A DNA stretch of 64,000 bases, taken from Tubulanus polymorphus. Taxonomy: Eukaryota; Nemertea; Palaeonemertea; Tubulaniformes; Tubulanidae. The stretch spans positions 2,418,001 through 2,482,000 of the forward strand of contig NC_134036.1 in assembly GCF_964204645.1 (NCBI RefSeq), written 5' to 3'. The position numbers and the translations under genes are program-made. The number at the start of each line of letters is the position of its first letter. Position 1 is the stretch's first letter. Below are positions 47,266 through 59,290 of the stretch, one piece after another. The notes below the pieces were generated by a model. It was not told the origin of the DNA. It worked only from the letters and a program-made list of their open reading frames with translations, and did no database searches.

Positions 47266-47793
47266 TACTCAACAGCAGAAATAAAGACCAATAAAGTCCT
47301 GATCGATGTTCCTTAGGTAAATAACGATCTACTAAAATTCCGACGAGACACCATCGTCCATTAATTAGGGTTACCCGGGATTGGCCGTAGTCGAGAGAGA
47401 CATTAACGATGACCATGACAACAATGGATAAACAAAAATAACCGGGGAAATTAACGGATTCAAAAACACGAAAAGCTTTTCTCATCAAAAGTGCTGTCGA
47501 TGTACGATCAGAAGGTCTCCTCACATTAATTCAAGGTCGGGAAGGTTAATGAATTGTCGCGCGGCCATGTTGGATCAGTGTTTGATGGGTATAGACCACG
47601 TGCCGTGCGTTCGGAATAGAACCTCCATGTCAGCGTAGAGAGTGGTTTTAAACGCATCCAAAGAGTCGTTTTCTTCGATCATCAGCTTTATTATTCTAAA
47701 TCCTACCTTCAAAATGACCATTTAATTCTTGACCCATTTATATTCAAAGAGAGGAAAAATGGCCTTTATTTAGAAAGCAAGTTACATCACATT
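47266..47793. other. unassigned
   Basis: No supported exon. The 92-residue minus frame (47246-47524) has one hydrophobic stretch but no recognisable family. Confidence 0.25.
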
Positions 47794-47794
47794 T

Positions 47795-47906
47795 GACTGC
47801 CATAGTGGCTATCTTTATATTCGACTGCCATAGTGGCTATCTTTATATTCGACTGCCATAGTGGCTATCTTTATATTCGACTGCCATAGTGGCTATCTTT
47901 ATTCTA
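47795..47906 (+). repeat. 28 bp minisatellite, 4 copies
   Basis: GACTGCCATAGTGGCTATCT + TTATATTC, identical copies. Confidence 0.97.
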
Positions 47907-48844
47907 AATTACGTTTTGTTCATCTAAAATGATCGTTTAAAACTACACGTATATATGGAGAGCAAAGTTGCAGGGTATGATGATATAAAAGAAAAGGTCA
48001 GTGTTGTCGGGGTGCATGCAAACACAAGATAAAGCATAAATTCAAGATGGCTGCCAAGCAGCTACTTCAGATTATAGTCCGAATAAACGGCGCACGACGC
48101 GAAAAAAATATCAAATATCTCCCCGGATGGTCGTAAAACATTAAAGATGGCCGCCGCTCCGGCCGCAGAATTCTTCAATAATAATAAGACAGATTTACGA
48201 AACGGAGCGTAGCATGGACTGCGTCACGGCAAAATAAAACCGCAAACCGCGTCCCTGCATATCCCTAAGTGCCCATACATCGGCGTCCGGACGTCTAGAA
48301 ATCCGCCGCGACAAAAAAACCTATTCGACGGCGTAAATCTTTATTTGGGCGCGCGCGACTGAGCATCGGTCGTTACCGCGGCAACGAGGCGGACATTGTC
48401 TCCTCGTGTAGTCCCCGGTGACACGGTCCGTTGATCAGGTTGTTGATGGCCGGTTGTATCAATTCTGATAACGTATTTATTGTTTCAATGTCGCCGTGAA
48501 ACAAAGAGAAGATTCTCATTAGAAACCGGTCCGTCTGCTAGTAACGTCCGTCTGCTCTTACATATAGACGAGTCATATGAATAAAACAGAAACATTCTGA
48601 CGTTTTACGGTCGGTGTCGGAGTCCATCCTAAACGGCCAGCGATCATGACCTTGACGGCCAGGAAGGACAGCCACAGCGACGGCGGCGTGCGAGACCTTA
48701 AGATAGATTCTTGGAAACTGAAGTCGACGAGTTAGAAATGAAACCCACGCCTCGATCTGTGATCGGATTTAATTAACCACGTCTTTTGCTTTATACATTC
48801 GGAATCAAGCGTGGACAATCAGAAATTGGAAGGATTAAATATCA
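47907..48844. other. unassigned, CpG-rich 48.1-48.7 kb
   Basis: AAGATGGCTGCC and AAGATGGCCGCC words near 48043 and 48145 hint at dispersed repeat fragments. No exon seen. Confidence 0.3.
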
Positions 48845-49130
48845 TGGAGGTGCAGAGTCCAGAATAAGTGGTGCAGGTCACAGGCTGAGGTGCACACGGT
48901 TCAGCTGAGAGGAGTGTAGGGTCCAGGTCCAAAGGGATGCGGGGTACAGAGTCCAAGCTGGCGGTGGTGCTGGGTACAAACTGAAGGGGATGAAGGGTTC
49001 AGGCTAAGAGTGGCGTAGAGTCCAGAATAAGTGGTACAGGGCTCAGGCTGAGTGGTACAGGGCCCAAGTTGAGGGTCCAGGGCCCAGGCTGAGAGATGTA
49101 GGGCCCAGGGTAAAGGGTGCAGGGTCCCGG
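48845..49130 (+). repeat. degenerate G-rich short tandem repeat
   Basis: GGTGCAGGGTCCAGGCTGAG-like units of 20-25 bp, about 11 copies. Confidence 0.8.
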
Positions 49131-49235
49131 AAGACCATCTTAGTTCTATCGCCAATCTAACAGCTTAACACCAGTCTTAAGACACAAGACAACTTTTGGA
49201 CATAAGTCTCAACTATGGAACCGACCTCAGAATGC
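49131..49235. mobile_element. truncated M1-family MITE
   Basis: Interior and right end (CTCAACTATGGAACCGACCTC) match the M1 element; the left end is replaced by the repeat array. Confidence 0.6.
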
Positions 49236-49749
49236 GTTGACTTAAATAAAAAGCTATAAAGCTATAAAGCAGTAGCATGGATTATAGTAATCTATTCCAC
49301 AGAGCACGACTGAGTATGATAGAATATAATCAATTTGTGCGCATATTCATAATATCAAACCGCGCGACATCTGTGGAATTTTATTACTGTATTTTATTGG
49401 ATGAAAACCTTTTCTCAACGCGAAGAATGTAACATTGTAACAGTGGCGGAAATCCAAACCGATTTTTATTAAAGCCATTCTCTCTCCCTCCCTACCTCCC
49501 TCTCGCTCTATCTCATTGTGTATACATAGGTTATTGGCAAAACGATATAAACAGGGAATTTCTTGACACTTAATAAAAACACTTCAGACCACGAACGAGA
49601 TTCGAGAATGATAAGCTTTAAAGGAAAAATCTTTAAAGGTCAAATTCTCTTTTGACCCGGGCTGGACCATTTACATTGAGACTTTCCTATATTTGGGAAG
49701 GTCTCTTATATCGAGATTTTTCTAGGGATTCTTATTAAGACCATATCAA
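49236..49749. other. unassigned
   Basis: AT-rich, with a CT run at 49483-49512. No gene. Confidence 0.35.
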
Positions 49750-50280
49750 TATTTGATATTTATGTACGGGATCTATCTCGATATTTGAGATAAATGTACG
49801 GGATCTATCTCAATATTTGATATTAATGTACGGGATCTATCTCAATATTTGATATTAATGTACGGGATCTATCTCAATATTTGATATTAATGTACGGGAT
49901 CTATCTCAATATCTGATATTAATGTACGGGATCTATCTCAATATTTGATATTAATGTACGGGATTTATCTCAATATTTGATATTAATGTACGGGATCTAT
50001 CTCAATATTTGATATTAATGTACGGGATCTATCTCAATATTTGAGATTAATGTACGGGATCTATCTCAATATTTGATATTAATGTACGGGATCTATCTCA
50101 ATATTTGATATTAATGTACGGGATTTATCTCAATATTTGATATTAATGTACGGGATCTATCTCAATATTTGATATTAATGTACGGGATCTATCTCAATAT
50201 TTGATATTAATGTACGGGATCTATCTCAATATTTGATATTAATGTACGGGATCTATCTCAATATTTGAGATTAATGTACA
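49750..50280 (+). repeat. 32 bp satellite, ~16 copies
   Basis: TACGGGATCTATCTCAATAT + TTGATATTAATG, highly uniform, with rare variants TTGAGATTAATG and GGGATTTATC appearing at spaced intervals. Confidence 0.97.
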
Positions 50281-51236
50281 GGGCTTTTGGAGGCAGAAAA
50301 ATATATGCTTGAAGGGTCCGGAAATTACAAGATCAATTTAATGGGGTTATTGCGATATAAGCGGGTAAAACTTTTCAAAGGGTCTAAAGCAATTTGTCGA
50401 TTTTTTTTTATTTGATGATGTCATTCATACACAGAGGAACCAATAAGTGTTTATAGCCATAAGAATTTACTGACGTTAATATCAAGACATTTCTAGATAT
50501 GGACAAATTTCTTCAAATCGGTATATATCAGTTTAATGATGTCATAGGGGGATTTTTAAAACCAGCAAAATATTCTATTTGGCTCTACTCGAATTCAATG
50601 ATGTAATAAGTGGAATTAATAAGTGTTTTTACGGCCAAACAAGTAAAATGATGCCCTACTTGGAATTTCTAGATAGCAAGATCCCTTTCTGGAATATTCT
50701 ACACCTAATTAAGTAAACTAAGGGGGCGATGGTGTGGTGTATACCTACCTCCAATAAACTACAGAACCAATAAAACCCTATAGTGCATTGTACGTGATAG
50801 AGAACGACGTTTATTTAGGTGTCGCGTGTATTTTATTACGTTGACCGTACACTCTGGATGTGAGAGCCAGTCCTGATGAGATCCACTTTAAATTGGACAC
50901 ACGTATGACCAGTGACTGTGTACGCAGTGTGTCACCCAGTGACATGCAGGACAGGTCGGGGGGGGGCTAATAAACTATCGGACTATTTACACGTAGAAAA
51001 CGACCAAAAAAAATATAAAAATGGACAAAATGATCTTCACCCTTGTAATTAACTATTTCCAAAATCTTGATGCATTAAATTAGGCAGCCAGAAAAATTCA
51101 CCCCAATCAGTCGCTTGCCAGTTCAGACTGCTTGGAAGATTGTTTAAATGAACCGGAACCGAATTTCCAATTATGTACTTCGATTTAAAAAAGAAAATTC
51201 TGTAAATTAGACCGCCGAGCAAACAACTATATCTGT
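50281..51236. other. unassigned; AAAAGATGGC-family remnants
   Basis: TTTAATGATGTCATAGGGGG and GATGATGTCATTCATAC at 50400-50600 relate to the dispersed family. A G-run lies at 50958-50965. Confidence 0.4.
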
Positions 51237-51385
51237 ACTTCGATTTCCGATTTCAAAATCAAACCCCCTGTTTCGCTCCCGGCAGGTGTGGTGGGTCTGT
51301 AAGGGACACTCAATCAAAAAATCTAACGAAATTTACAAACCAAATAAACAACAGGGACAATCCCTATTTTAAGATCAAAAATATC
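51237..51385 (+). mobile_element. dispersed repeat D, copy 2
   Basis: Longest copy: ATTTCAAAATCAAACCCCCT, then CTCCCGGCAGGTGTGGTGGG and AATAAACAACAGGGACAATC. Shared with 15755 and 62105. Confidence 0.75.
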
Positions 51386-51469
51386 AAATATTACTCCACA
51401 ATTTCATATTTCGTGTCATAGTGTAGTCTATTCATAGCAAAATGTGATGGTGCAACAATGATCTCCAGA

Positions 51470-51570
51470 ATCCAGTTCCACAGTTGTGAGTTAAAGAGTT
51501 AACAATGAGTTAAAATTAGTTCATTTTCAATGAGTTAAATTTTATCTCACAACTGTGGAGCTGGGTCCTG
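51470..51570. mobile_element. palindromic MITE family M3, copy 1
   Basis: Arms GAATCCAGTTCCACAGTTGT and, inverted, GGACCCAGCTCCACAGTTGT; interior GAGTTAA-type palindromes. Confidence 0.75.
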
Positions 51571-51617
51571 ATGGACTAAAGAGGTTTGTGGTCATTAGAC
51601 TGACATTGACAGCAAGC

Positions 51618-51690
51618 GGCGCCGTGGCTTAGCGGTTAAAGCGCCTGTCTAGTAAACAGGAGATCCCCGGTTCAAATCCAGGCGGTGCCT
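51618..51690 (+). tRNA. tRNA-Thr(AGT) copy 4 (T-stem mismatch)
   Basis: Matches copies 1-3 except that the T arm reads TTCAAATCCAGG instead of CCGGG, giving a C-A mismatch. T5 follows directly. Possibly functional, but weaker than its siblings. It is preceded by AGCAAGC. Confidence 0.88.
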
Positions 51691-51959
51691 TTTTAATCTT
51701 TTTTTTCCACTTCCATTTAATTGTCTTCAACACTAACTTAAAGAGTGAAATTTTCAGTTTACAGATGTAAGATTTATTACGGAAACAAAGTGGTTGTAAC
51801 TGGTGTAAACTCAAGGATTGACCCGCTGCCTCTATTGTTGATGGCTGTTCTAATCACTAACTCCACTCCCACTAGTCACGCTCTGGTCACTGACCCGCAC
51901 ATGTCACCACCAGATAAAGAACTGACCAGGAGTCTGTCCGAGCTCAAGTGCCCACAAGC

Positions 51960-52032
51960 GGTGCCGTGGCTTAGCGGTTAAAGCGCCTGTCTAGTAAACA
52001 GGAGATCCCCGGTTCAAATCCGGGCGGTGCCT
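51960..52032 (+). tRNA. tRNA-Thr(AGT) copy 5
   Basis: Begins GGTGCCG rather than GGCGCCG; the change keeps pairing as a T-G wobble in the acceptor stem. Anticodon AGT and T arm are intact. The 120 bp 5' flank is homologous to that of the deleted pseudogene at 34889-34928. Confidence 0.94.
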
Positions 52033-52415
52033 GCTAATTTTACAAGAATTATACTCAAATAACCTCCTTTTTTTATATTCTTACATTGTGTCATCTTTAG
52101 TTGATTTTTGATAATAAATATTACTTGTATGAAGCGGATTTGGATTTGATCAATCTTGTCTTCTGATTTGTCGTACAATTTTTTGGATAATAAATATTGA
52201 TTAAGTGATTCTATTTGACTGTAACACACCCACAGAATGTAACAACAACAGCTGCTGCTCGGCTACATTGAGATCAGTTTTAAATGATGTATTGAAACTA
52301 AAATTCAAGATTATATTCAGATGTAAATCATTCTGAAAGATAGAAATCATGCTTCAAGAAAACAAACTTTCAGATATCCTCGAGACAAGCTGTGTATGTG
52401 CTGACACAGAATTAA
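52033..52415. other. unassigned
   Basis: No supported feature after the tRNA terminator T run. Confidence 0.35.
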
Positions 52416-52417
52416 AT

Positions 52418-52745
52418 CAAACCCACACACAACCACAGTGGAACTGAATCCAGAGACAAACAGAACCACACATCTGTAGAACTGGGTTCAGAGTCAAATT
52501 TAACCCACTCAACTGTGAAACTGGGTTCAGAGTCTAATTAAACCCACAAAACTGTGGAACTGGGTCTAGAGACAAATATCACACAACTGTAGAACTGGGT
52601 TAAGAGTCAAATTTAACCCACTCAACTGTGAAACTGGGTTCAGAGTCAAATTAAACCCACAAAACTGTGGAACTGGGTCTAGAGACAAATATCACACAAC
52701 TGTGGAACTGGATTCAGAGTCAAATTAAACCCAAACAAATATGGA
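52418..52745 (+). repeat. tandem array related to the M3 MITE
   Basis: CTGTGGAACTGGGTTCAGAG + TCAAATTAAACCCAC-AAA units of about 60 bp, five to six copies. GTTCAGAGTCAAATTTAACC is shared. The terminal-repeat phrase of M3 (CTGTGGAACTGGGT) is present in each unit. Confidence 0.8.
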
Positions 52746-54420
52746 ACAACTGAATGCAGAATCATATCTATATCTTAGACACCTGACCCATTTAGAATAT
52801 TTGTGAACATAATAATGATTTACTATAATGCGTTCCGGGATGGTACATTTCTAGTCCAGTCCTTTATGTAACCAACATGTAAATGACCACACAATACTAG
52901 TTATAAGAATTCATCTAACACTAGGCTGCTGCTGTCAGCTACACGCACACGTGATAAAGAGAGGTCCCCCGCCGGTGTATAATAGACAGCTCACCGTGTG
53001 TTAGTCAGGTAGAGAGAGACGGACCTATCAGTCCCCTAGTGAGAACCCTACAGAGACTGTTTAATCAGTCAGTTTCTCAAACCTGACGTTGTCACCAATA
53101 ACACTCGGAAATCGAGTTTACAGAAGAATTATTCAATTTGAGAATTCATAAGTTTGAATTAATTACTCAGCCATTAAATCTTATGAATAATGACGTATAT
53201 TAGGGGTAAGTACTATTCCTCTACTAATCATAAAAGTAACGTTGAAAATAATTTCTCAAATTCGCGCGTAACCAATAGTTACCCATCTATAGTTATCTCA
53301 CGGGATTCGAAATAGATATTTGAGATCTTAAATCCCTACAGAAAACATACAATTAATTTTCTTTTACAGCTATCTCATATCATCGGTAGGCTTTTGCAGA
53401 TCTTAAGCCAACTTTATGAATTATGAAAACGATTTTAAAATTTGCACACGATCAATAAAAGGTATATAAAAGTGTAATATTTTTTAAATATTTTAGAATC
53501 TAAGTCGCTATAAAAGGCCTTATTATCTTAAAATCGTAGATAAGCTTCCATGCAACTTTTGTGAATCATGAAAACCAATTCTTAGATATCAAGCATGACC
53601 TAGGATACGTAAAAGAGCATAGTTCTTGGCTCATCCAGTTTTATCGGGACCCACAAAATGTTTCAGGAATTCAAAACCATAAAATCATTTGTTTAGCCTA
53701 AGTATCTTTTTTCCTCAAATGAGATTTTTAAATTTGCCTATGTCAGGGCGTGTATTCAAATAATTTTCTCATTGACCAGACCACTATATCTAAAAATTAC
53801 AATGAAGCTACCAAGAATATTATAAGAATTTTCTATGAATCATCATTTGTTATGTACCGAGTAACATTTTCCTTCTCAAGGAAAAAACTTTGAAAAAATA
53901 ATTCTTAAATTCACGCGCGTAACTTCAAAAACTGTTTATTATGAAATGAAATAAGATTTTTTCCAGAACAATTTAAAAGGGTTAATGCACTGATGTTAAG
54001 TCTAGAACCGTGTAACCCCAATCCCTGCACACACAAAAAATCAACCCCACTCGCATATGAAATAAACATTTGATGTTTTACATATTTGTGCATCCGGAAT
54101 ATTTTCGAAATATTCTATATCCAAATTATTGAAAGCTTTGCCTCTCTTTCCTTTAGATAGCAATGAAGGCTTAAATATCCAAAAATATCCATGCATTCAC
54201 TATTGAAAACATCTTTGAGAATTGAAAGTCTATGAAAGTACAATGGATGAAATACAGTTGTCACAAACAGGAAAAATAGTCGAAAACCTTCTAAGAATTT
54301 TGTGAGATACCCTTAAAAAAGGCGACCGAAATACATTCATATCCTGGGAACCAGTTCGACAAAAATATCAACATTCAAAAATCTAATCCGAGAACTATGA
54401 AACTGGATAAAACAAAAATA
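52746..54420. other. unassigned AT-rich; weak promoter candidate 52975
   Basis: GTGTATAATAGACAGC at about 52975 with TTAGTCAGG about 30 bp downstream could be a TATA and initiator pair. No exon follows that I can support. Confidence 0.2.
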
Positions 54421-54636
54421 CAGGACCCGGTTTTATAGACTGGTATTATTGTTAACCAGGGGAGCTAACTCAATCTAAAATGAATTAAAGTTAGCCCCCT
54501 GGTTAAAGGTTATACCGGTCTATAAAACCAGCCCTTGGACTAATATTAACTTTAACAAGGGGAGTTAACTTAATTGAATACTAATTAAGTTAGCCCCCGG
54601 GTTAAAGATAATACCAGTCTTTAAAACCAGACCCAG
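54421..54636. mobile_element. palindromic MITE family M2, two adjacent copies
   Basis: The first copy (54421-54534) has arms of about 47 bp: ACCCGGTTTTATAGACTGGT at the left and, inverted, GGCTGGTTTTATAGACCGGT at the right. A second element shares the right arm (CCAGTCTTTAAAACCAGACC) but has a degraded left arm. A longer relative lies at 61252-61408. Confidence 0.8.
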
Positions 54637-57565
54637 TTTATAACCCATCGATATCTAGAAAAACATCAGGGGCCAGTAATGAGCAAACTTTTGATAAATC
54701 TCGCGATAGTGTCATTTGGAATTGCACTGTATAAGTTGATGATAATTTTGTCCCACGAGTTAGGCCTAATTTCAGCCAAATTTAGAACAACTGACTCCAG
54801 TTAACTTATTTATTAAGAAGTAATTAAAGTTTTCTCACCTTTCAGAAACTACTGATTGTAGTTTCTTTAAGTTTACTATCCCTGCGCCATCGCCTCCACA
54901 ACCACAACCATCATCAGCTGATTTTGACTGCTTTTGACGGATCCGAAATTGTCAGTTTTTGTCGCCGGTTTTTTCCTCGATTACACCTGAATTCACGAGC
55001 GTTCAAACAGTTCATTGAAGCGTGCACAACTCGTAGTCAATAACGCCGTTAATTTTAAAGTCATCGACGAGTTTTAAATCCTGATTTTCGACGAGTTTTT
55101 TCGACCTAATTTCATCGGAAATTGAAATTCGCGGTGCACATGCCGGCTCCAGCGGTATATGTAGTACTAACACGATGCGTCCATTACGCGCCCCGAGGGA
55201 TGGTAGCATCTACTTCTCTCTATCTCCTCTCAATCTCGAATCTCAAATATCGCGGAAATATCGACGCGAAATATCATTGTCGGATTAACGCCGGTGATTT
55301 TAGAATAAGCGATGAATTTTCCGACGATCTATTTCGCTGTATCGCCGTATCGCCGTATTACGCGAGCGATGCTGAACGGAGGGAGGATAGGCAGCCGACG
55401 TCGCTCTCGCGGTGAACGCGAATTAAATTTCGCGATCGATTTTTTTATCGCAAACTTTACGAAACTCGACGAAAAGGGCGTTATTAAAAAGCGCGATTTG
55501 ATCCGCGATATTTTTCAGCAGCTTTATAAGTCGATCCCGATTCGAGACTTTCTAAGCTCCGAGATGACGGTCTCCATGGCGACGAGGCGATTCACGGGCC
55601 ATCGGAAAAACTAGTTGAACCGCAACGAAATTTTACCCCAAAAATCGTTTCACGCTATCGCCGAATCCCGTGTCGTTCGGTAAGAAAGTCCTAGAAAGTT
55701 CAGACGATGATTTCGAAAGTTTTTTGAGTAGAAGGATCACACATACTTAGAACGGTTCCAACCCCCCGACGACATAATTTTTTGTTCACGGAAATAAAAC
55801 CCGGAAATGATTACAAAATTGGCAAAATTACAACAAAAAAACCAGTGTTTTGTACAAAATATCTAAAAAGTTACAAATTGCCACGATTTGAAGCCTACGC
55901 AGAGGCTTTGAAGCGGCTAAAAAATGTTCGAAATTTTGAAAGTTTATATATCTCCTGTCCTGAAATTTCTATCCCGACTGATCAGCTGATAAGCCTGATA
56001 AGCCTTCAGCTGTTCGGGTGCCAGGCTCACCAGTCCCTGCACCACCTAATCCCACTTACCTTACCATCGCGCTGAGATCAGACACGATATTTATAAAGTC
56101 CATAAAAACTTAACAATATTATAGTCCGTTTTGAAACAAGAAGCGTAGTTTCTAAATTTCGAAAAATCGCCACAAAAAACGCGTCGAAAAAGGAAGTTTT
56201 CGAGCTTGACAACTGCATCTCCAGCATCCGCGGGACACTGGCTGCAGCTGTGATGCTTTCTAAATAGTTGTCATCGGTCCTATAGCATTCTAAAAAACCA
56301 AACGCGTTATCAGGTTATACGACACTGGCTTAAAGGTTAAAACAATGGCCGCTGAGATGCGTTTATAACAGATATCTCCTCGAGTGAACCCCCGCTGCGC
56401 TGATACCAGTCTCATCGCCTTATAAGGAAGGCGCATTTTTCATTTTCGAAAAAATTCATCTAATTTCCCTAATTAATAATCTTAAGATGTTTTTTAATTT
56501 GAATTGTCTGATTTGAGATGATTTCTGATAGTGCAGCGAGAAAGAGTGCAGAACTAGCTTTGTTTGACATCAATTTGAATTCGCATATCGGGCCAGCCGC
56601 ATAGGTTCGAATCCTGTTTTGATGGTGTGAGTTTTAGACGGTCTAGACGTCGTTATTCAGATCTTTACAATTCGGGACCTGTTTTCTTAGTTCTCGTGGG
56701 TGGATTCCAAATCAGGAGTTTAGGGCTGGGGGCCCAAAAACCACCTAGGTCTGTAGTTGTATCGTGAACGGTGGGTCTGGGCGTGAAGTCTTTCAGGAGG
56801 GTTTGGGGCCCTTCAAGAGATTTTTTTTAAAATGATCATTCCCTAGGAACGTTAAATGATCCTATCAACATCTAAGGGATTCCACTAGATTACCAGAAAT
56901 GATTTGTGAAAATGTTATCTTGGCAAACATAGGGGGCGGGCTCCCTGGGTCCCTCTAAATCTGTCCCTTTTGTTCTCAAGGAATTCGAGCTTTTTCGTAG
57001 CCAGGTTTGAGGCGTTTGAACCAAGGATTTATGACAACACGTGGTCGGTGCGCGTCCTTGTCTACCGCCACAGCGGCGGTGCGTTGGGTTCGAATCCCGT
57101 TATATCCGCTAATCTGAATGAGATTGTTGCTTCTTTTTTCGAAAATACATAAACAGGAAATTGAAAGCCTATTGAAATTGCCCCAGTTTGTCAGAAAATA
57201 AGTTGAACATTTTTATCCTCTTTATGAATTTTTTGTAATTATCATGCACATGGCTTAGCTAGGAAATCCACATTTAAATCTCCATTACCAGAGATAACTT
57301 TTAGAAAAAAAATAATTTAATATCCTCATCTATTCCGGCGATTAACGGTATATTGTTCAAAGCAGGGCTTAAATAAAACGGTATTTTATGCTTCGGTTGG
57401 GGAAAAATGGAAATTATGATTTGTTGCCAATGACAACCTCGCAATATCAGCAATTCAAATGGATCAAGTTGCATGAAATCGAAACAGATGTTTAAGCATT
57501 TTGTGCATTGCCTTTCAAATGTTTTTTTTTAATCGGTTTTTTTTCTCTTTTCTCTCCGATTCTAG
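54637..57565. other. unassigned; CpG-rich 55.0-55.7 kb
   Basis: 55000-55700 is CpG-dense, with overlapping open frames (55122-55415, 55312-55614) that resemble no known protein; it may be a promoter or first exon. GGTTCGAATCC B-box matches at about 56605 and 57089 suggest SINE remnants. Confidence 0.3.
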
Positions 57566-57686
57566 TGCGTCGATCGGGTATTTGGAAGTTGTGAAAAACA
57601 GGAATTGTTCGCCGAGGGCAGCTGCAAACCGAGATACGTACGAAATATCGAAAAAATGCAGTTGATCATCGATGCGCCAGCAAAAT
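57566..57686 (+). CDS. candidate internal exon, Cys-containing protein
   Basis: A strong pyrimidine tract and acceptor (TTTTCTCTCCGATTCTAG) precede it and GTAAGG follows. Only one frame is open: 40 codons, starting CVDRVFGSCEKQELF and continuing AEGSCKPRYVRNIEK, plus one base. Three or four cysteines suggest an extracellular protein, but I recognise no family. The downstream candidate exon at 58207 is in a different phase, so they cannot be joined directly; another exon between them or separate genes is needed. Confidence 0.42.
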
Positions 57687-57834
57687 GTAAGGAACTCGGG
57701 GGATTTTTTTTCAAGGTCGATTTCTTCCCTCGGAGATTGGGAAAAAAAAACGAAAAAAAAGTGACGCGATGAAAGTAGTTTCGGCGGCTTTTCTGTAATA
57801 AATGTCGTTAGTGTTAGAATTTTCGATATAAATA

Positions 57835-58008
57835 CAGTTCAATCCGCTTAATTCGGATCATTTGGGACCAACAAAATTCACCCGGTTTACAGAAAATCGG
57901 GATTAACAGTCAATTTCTTGTACGTTAACGAACAAATGTACTGCAATTAATGCCCTGGGTCAGACCGTAATCCGGATAAAGTCGATCCGGATTAAGCAGA
58001 TTTCACTG
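57835..58008. mobile_element. pogo/Tigger-like MITE candidate
   Basis: Terminal inverted repeats CAGTTCAATCCGCTTAATTC and (reverse complement of right end) CAGTGAAATCTGCTTAATCC, preceded by TA at the left. CAGT ends next to TA fit the pogo group of Tc1/mariner; the right TA is not present. GATAATCCGGATTAAGC lies just beyond, so a second partial end may be there. Confidence 0.6.
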
Positions 58009-58206
58009 AAGTAACAAGTGACTTGACCTTTCTTCAACAAATATCCCATGATTATCCCCGATAATCCGGATTAAGCAGTTTCGGATTGAGCGGGTTTATA
58101 CAAATTCAAAATCTTATCTTGATGAAACTAAATGAATTTATTTGAAGATTTTGATCCATCAATGTATCCGCAATGTATATCGATGTCTTCCACGTCGTTT
58201 TTTCAG

Positions 58207-58354
58207 GATCGCTTACAAAATTAAACCACCAAGCCGCTGCCGCGCGAACGTTTCCTTATCACTTGGTTTCTCAAGCTGGAAAATGAACGGATGGTATAAT
58301 GTTTATACGACAGATGAATTTATGAAAATGACATCAAAATTGGGGGGCCGATAG
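58207..58354 (+). CDS. candidate 3'-terminal exon, duplicated with GPCR unit
   Basis: Acceptor CGTCGTTTTTTCAG precedes it. The frame (entering with two bases from an upstream exon) encodes IAYKIKPPSRCRANVSLSLG, FSSWKMNGWYNVYTTDEF and MKMTSKLGGR, then TAG. Related segments recur after each GPCR: near 60755-60990 (broken by a MITE) and 63840-63960, where DEFIKLTSKL is preserved. Conservation of that reading in copy 3 supports past coding, but the family is unknown. Confidence 0.45.
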
Positions 58355-59290
58355 GGTGAGTTTTTTTGGTACAAAACAGGTTAGTTTCCATTTCATCTCC
58401 CTCTCAAAAGGAGGAGGCCGCGTCGAGGTTCTGTGTTTTGGATTTAAGAAGTTTCTCACACTCCTGTACAGTTATTCCCCTCGCTCTCAAAAAAGATGTT
58501 TGAAAAATGTTTTAATCATAATGTTGAAAAGTGCCGCCGATCAGAGACCAGGGTCAAAAATGATAGCGTTTGAATTGCAACTGGTACCGGAAATGACTCA
58601 CTTCGCTTTGATTGAACATTGTTTAGTATCGAGTGAGTAGTTTGCGTGTGAACGCGCTCTCTAATTAGGCACGGGCCAAATTTGACTCGGGCCTGATCCG
58701 TGCCAATTTGGCACGGGCCGAATCGTCTCCGTGTGATCACAGCTAAACGATAGATGAACTCTTTCTCTGGGGTAAACAGGGTTGTCATAGGTTCGAACCC
58801 AGTTATTCCTGAAGTAACGGGTTGCTTTTTAACAGCACATAGAGTATCGGCTCCAAATGACCACACAAACATATTCAAACTGAGAACTCTCGTATTCATG
58901 TATGTAGTTTGTGTGAAAGCGATGCGCGATTATTTCAGTAAAATATTCCAGAAAGTTTCACCTATATCTACATAAATATGTATGAATAGAGAAAGAATTT
59001 AGGACCGAAGGCTTAACAGAAACTATATCTAATAAGATATGAGAATTAGATTGAATTCACTCCTCTCCGACCGATGTAGAACACATCTATTCAAATGTTC
59101 CATTATGGTTAATGAGATGAACTGCATTCAATAGAGATATACTATGATAACTTGGTGAAACGTGACTTGATTGGTCGGATATACTCGGCAGGAGTCTGAT
59201 GTAACCAGGGTTCAATTTACTTCAATTTATCATTTAACAGATCGTTCAACATGATTCGTACAATAGAACGCTAACCATAGACTTATTACA
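58355..59290. other. 5' flank of GPCR gene 1
   Basis: 58650-59290 is closely matched by 61970-62678 upstream of GPCR 2, including GGTTCGAACCCAGTTATT (58789 / 62052), GAGAACTCTCGTATTCATGT and ACTTGATTGGTCGGATATAC. These shared blocks are the best candidates for promoter sequence of the receptors. Confidence 0.6.

Noticed and set aside
51629-51814. Small frame containing FEPGISCLLDRRFNR
   Set aside because: It is the antisense translation of the tRNA-Thr gene, a common false protein.
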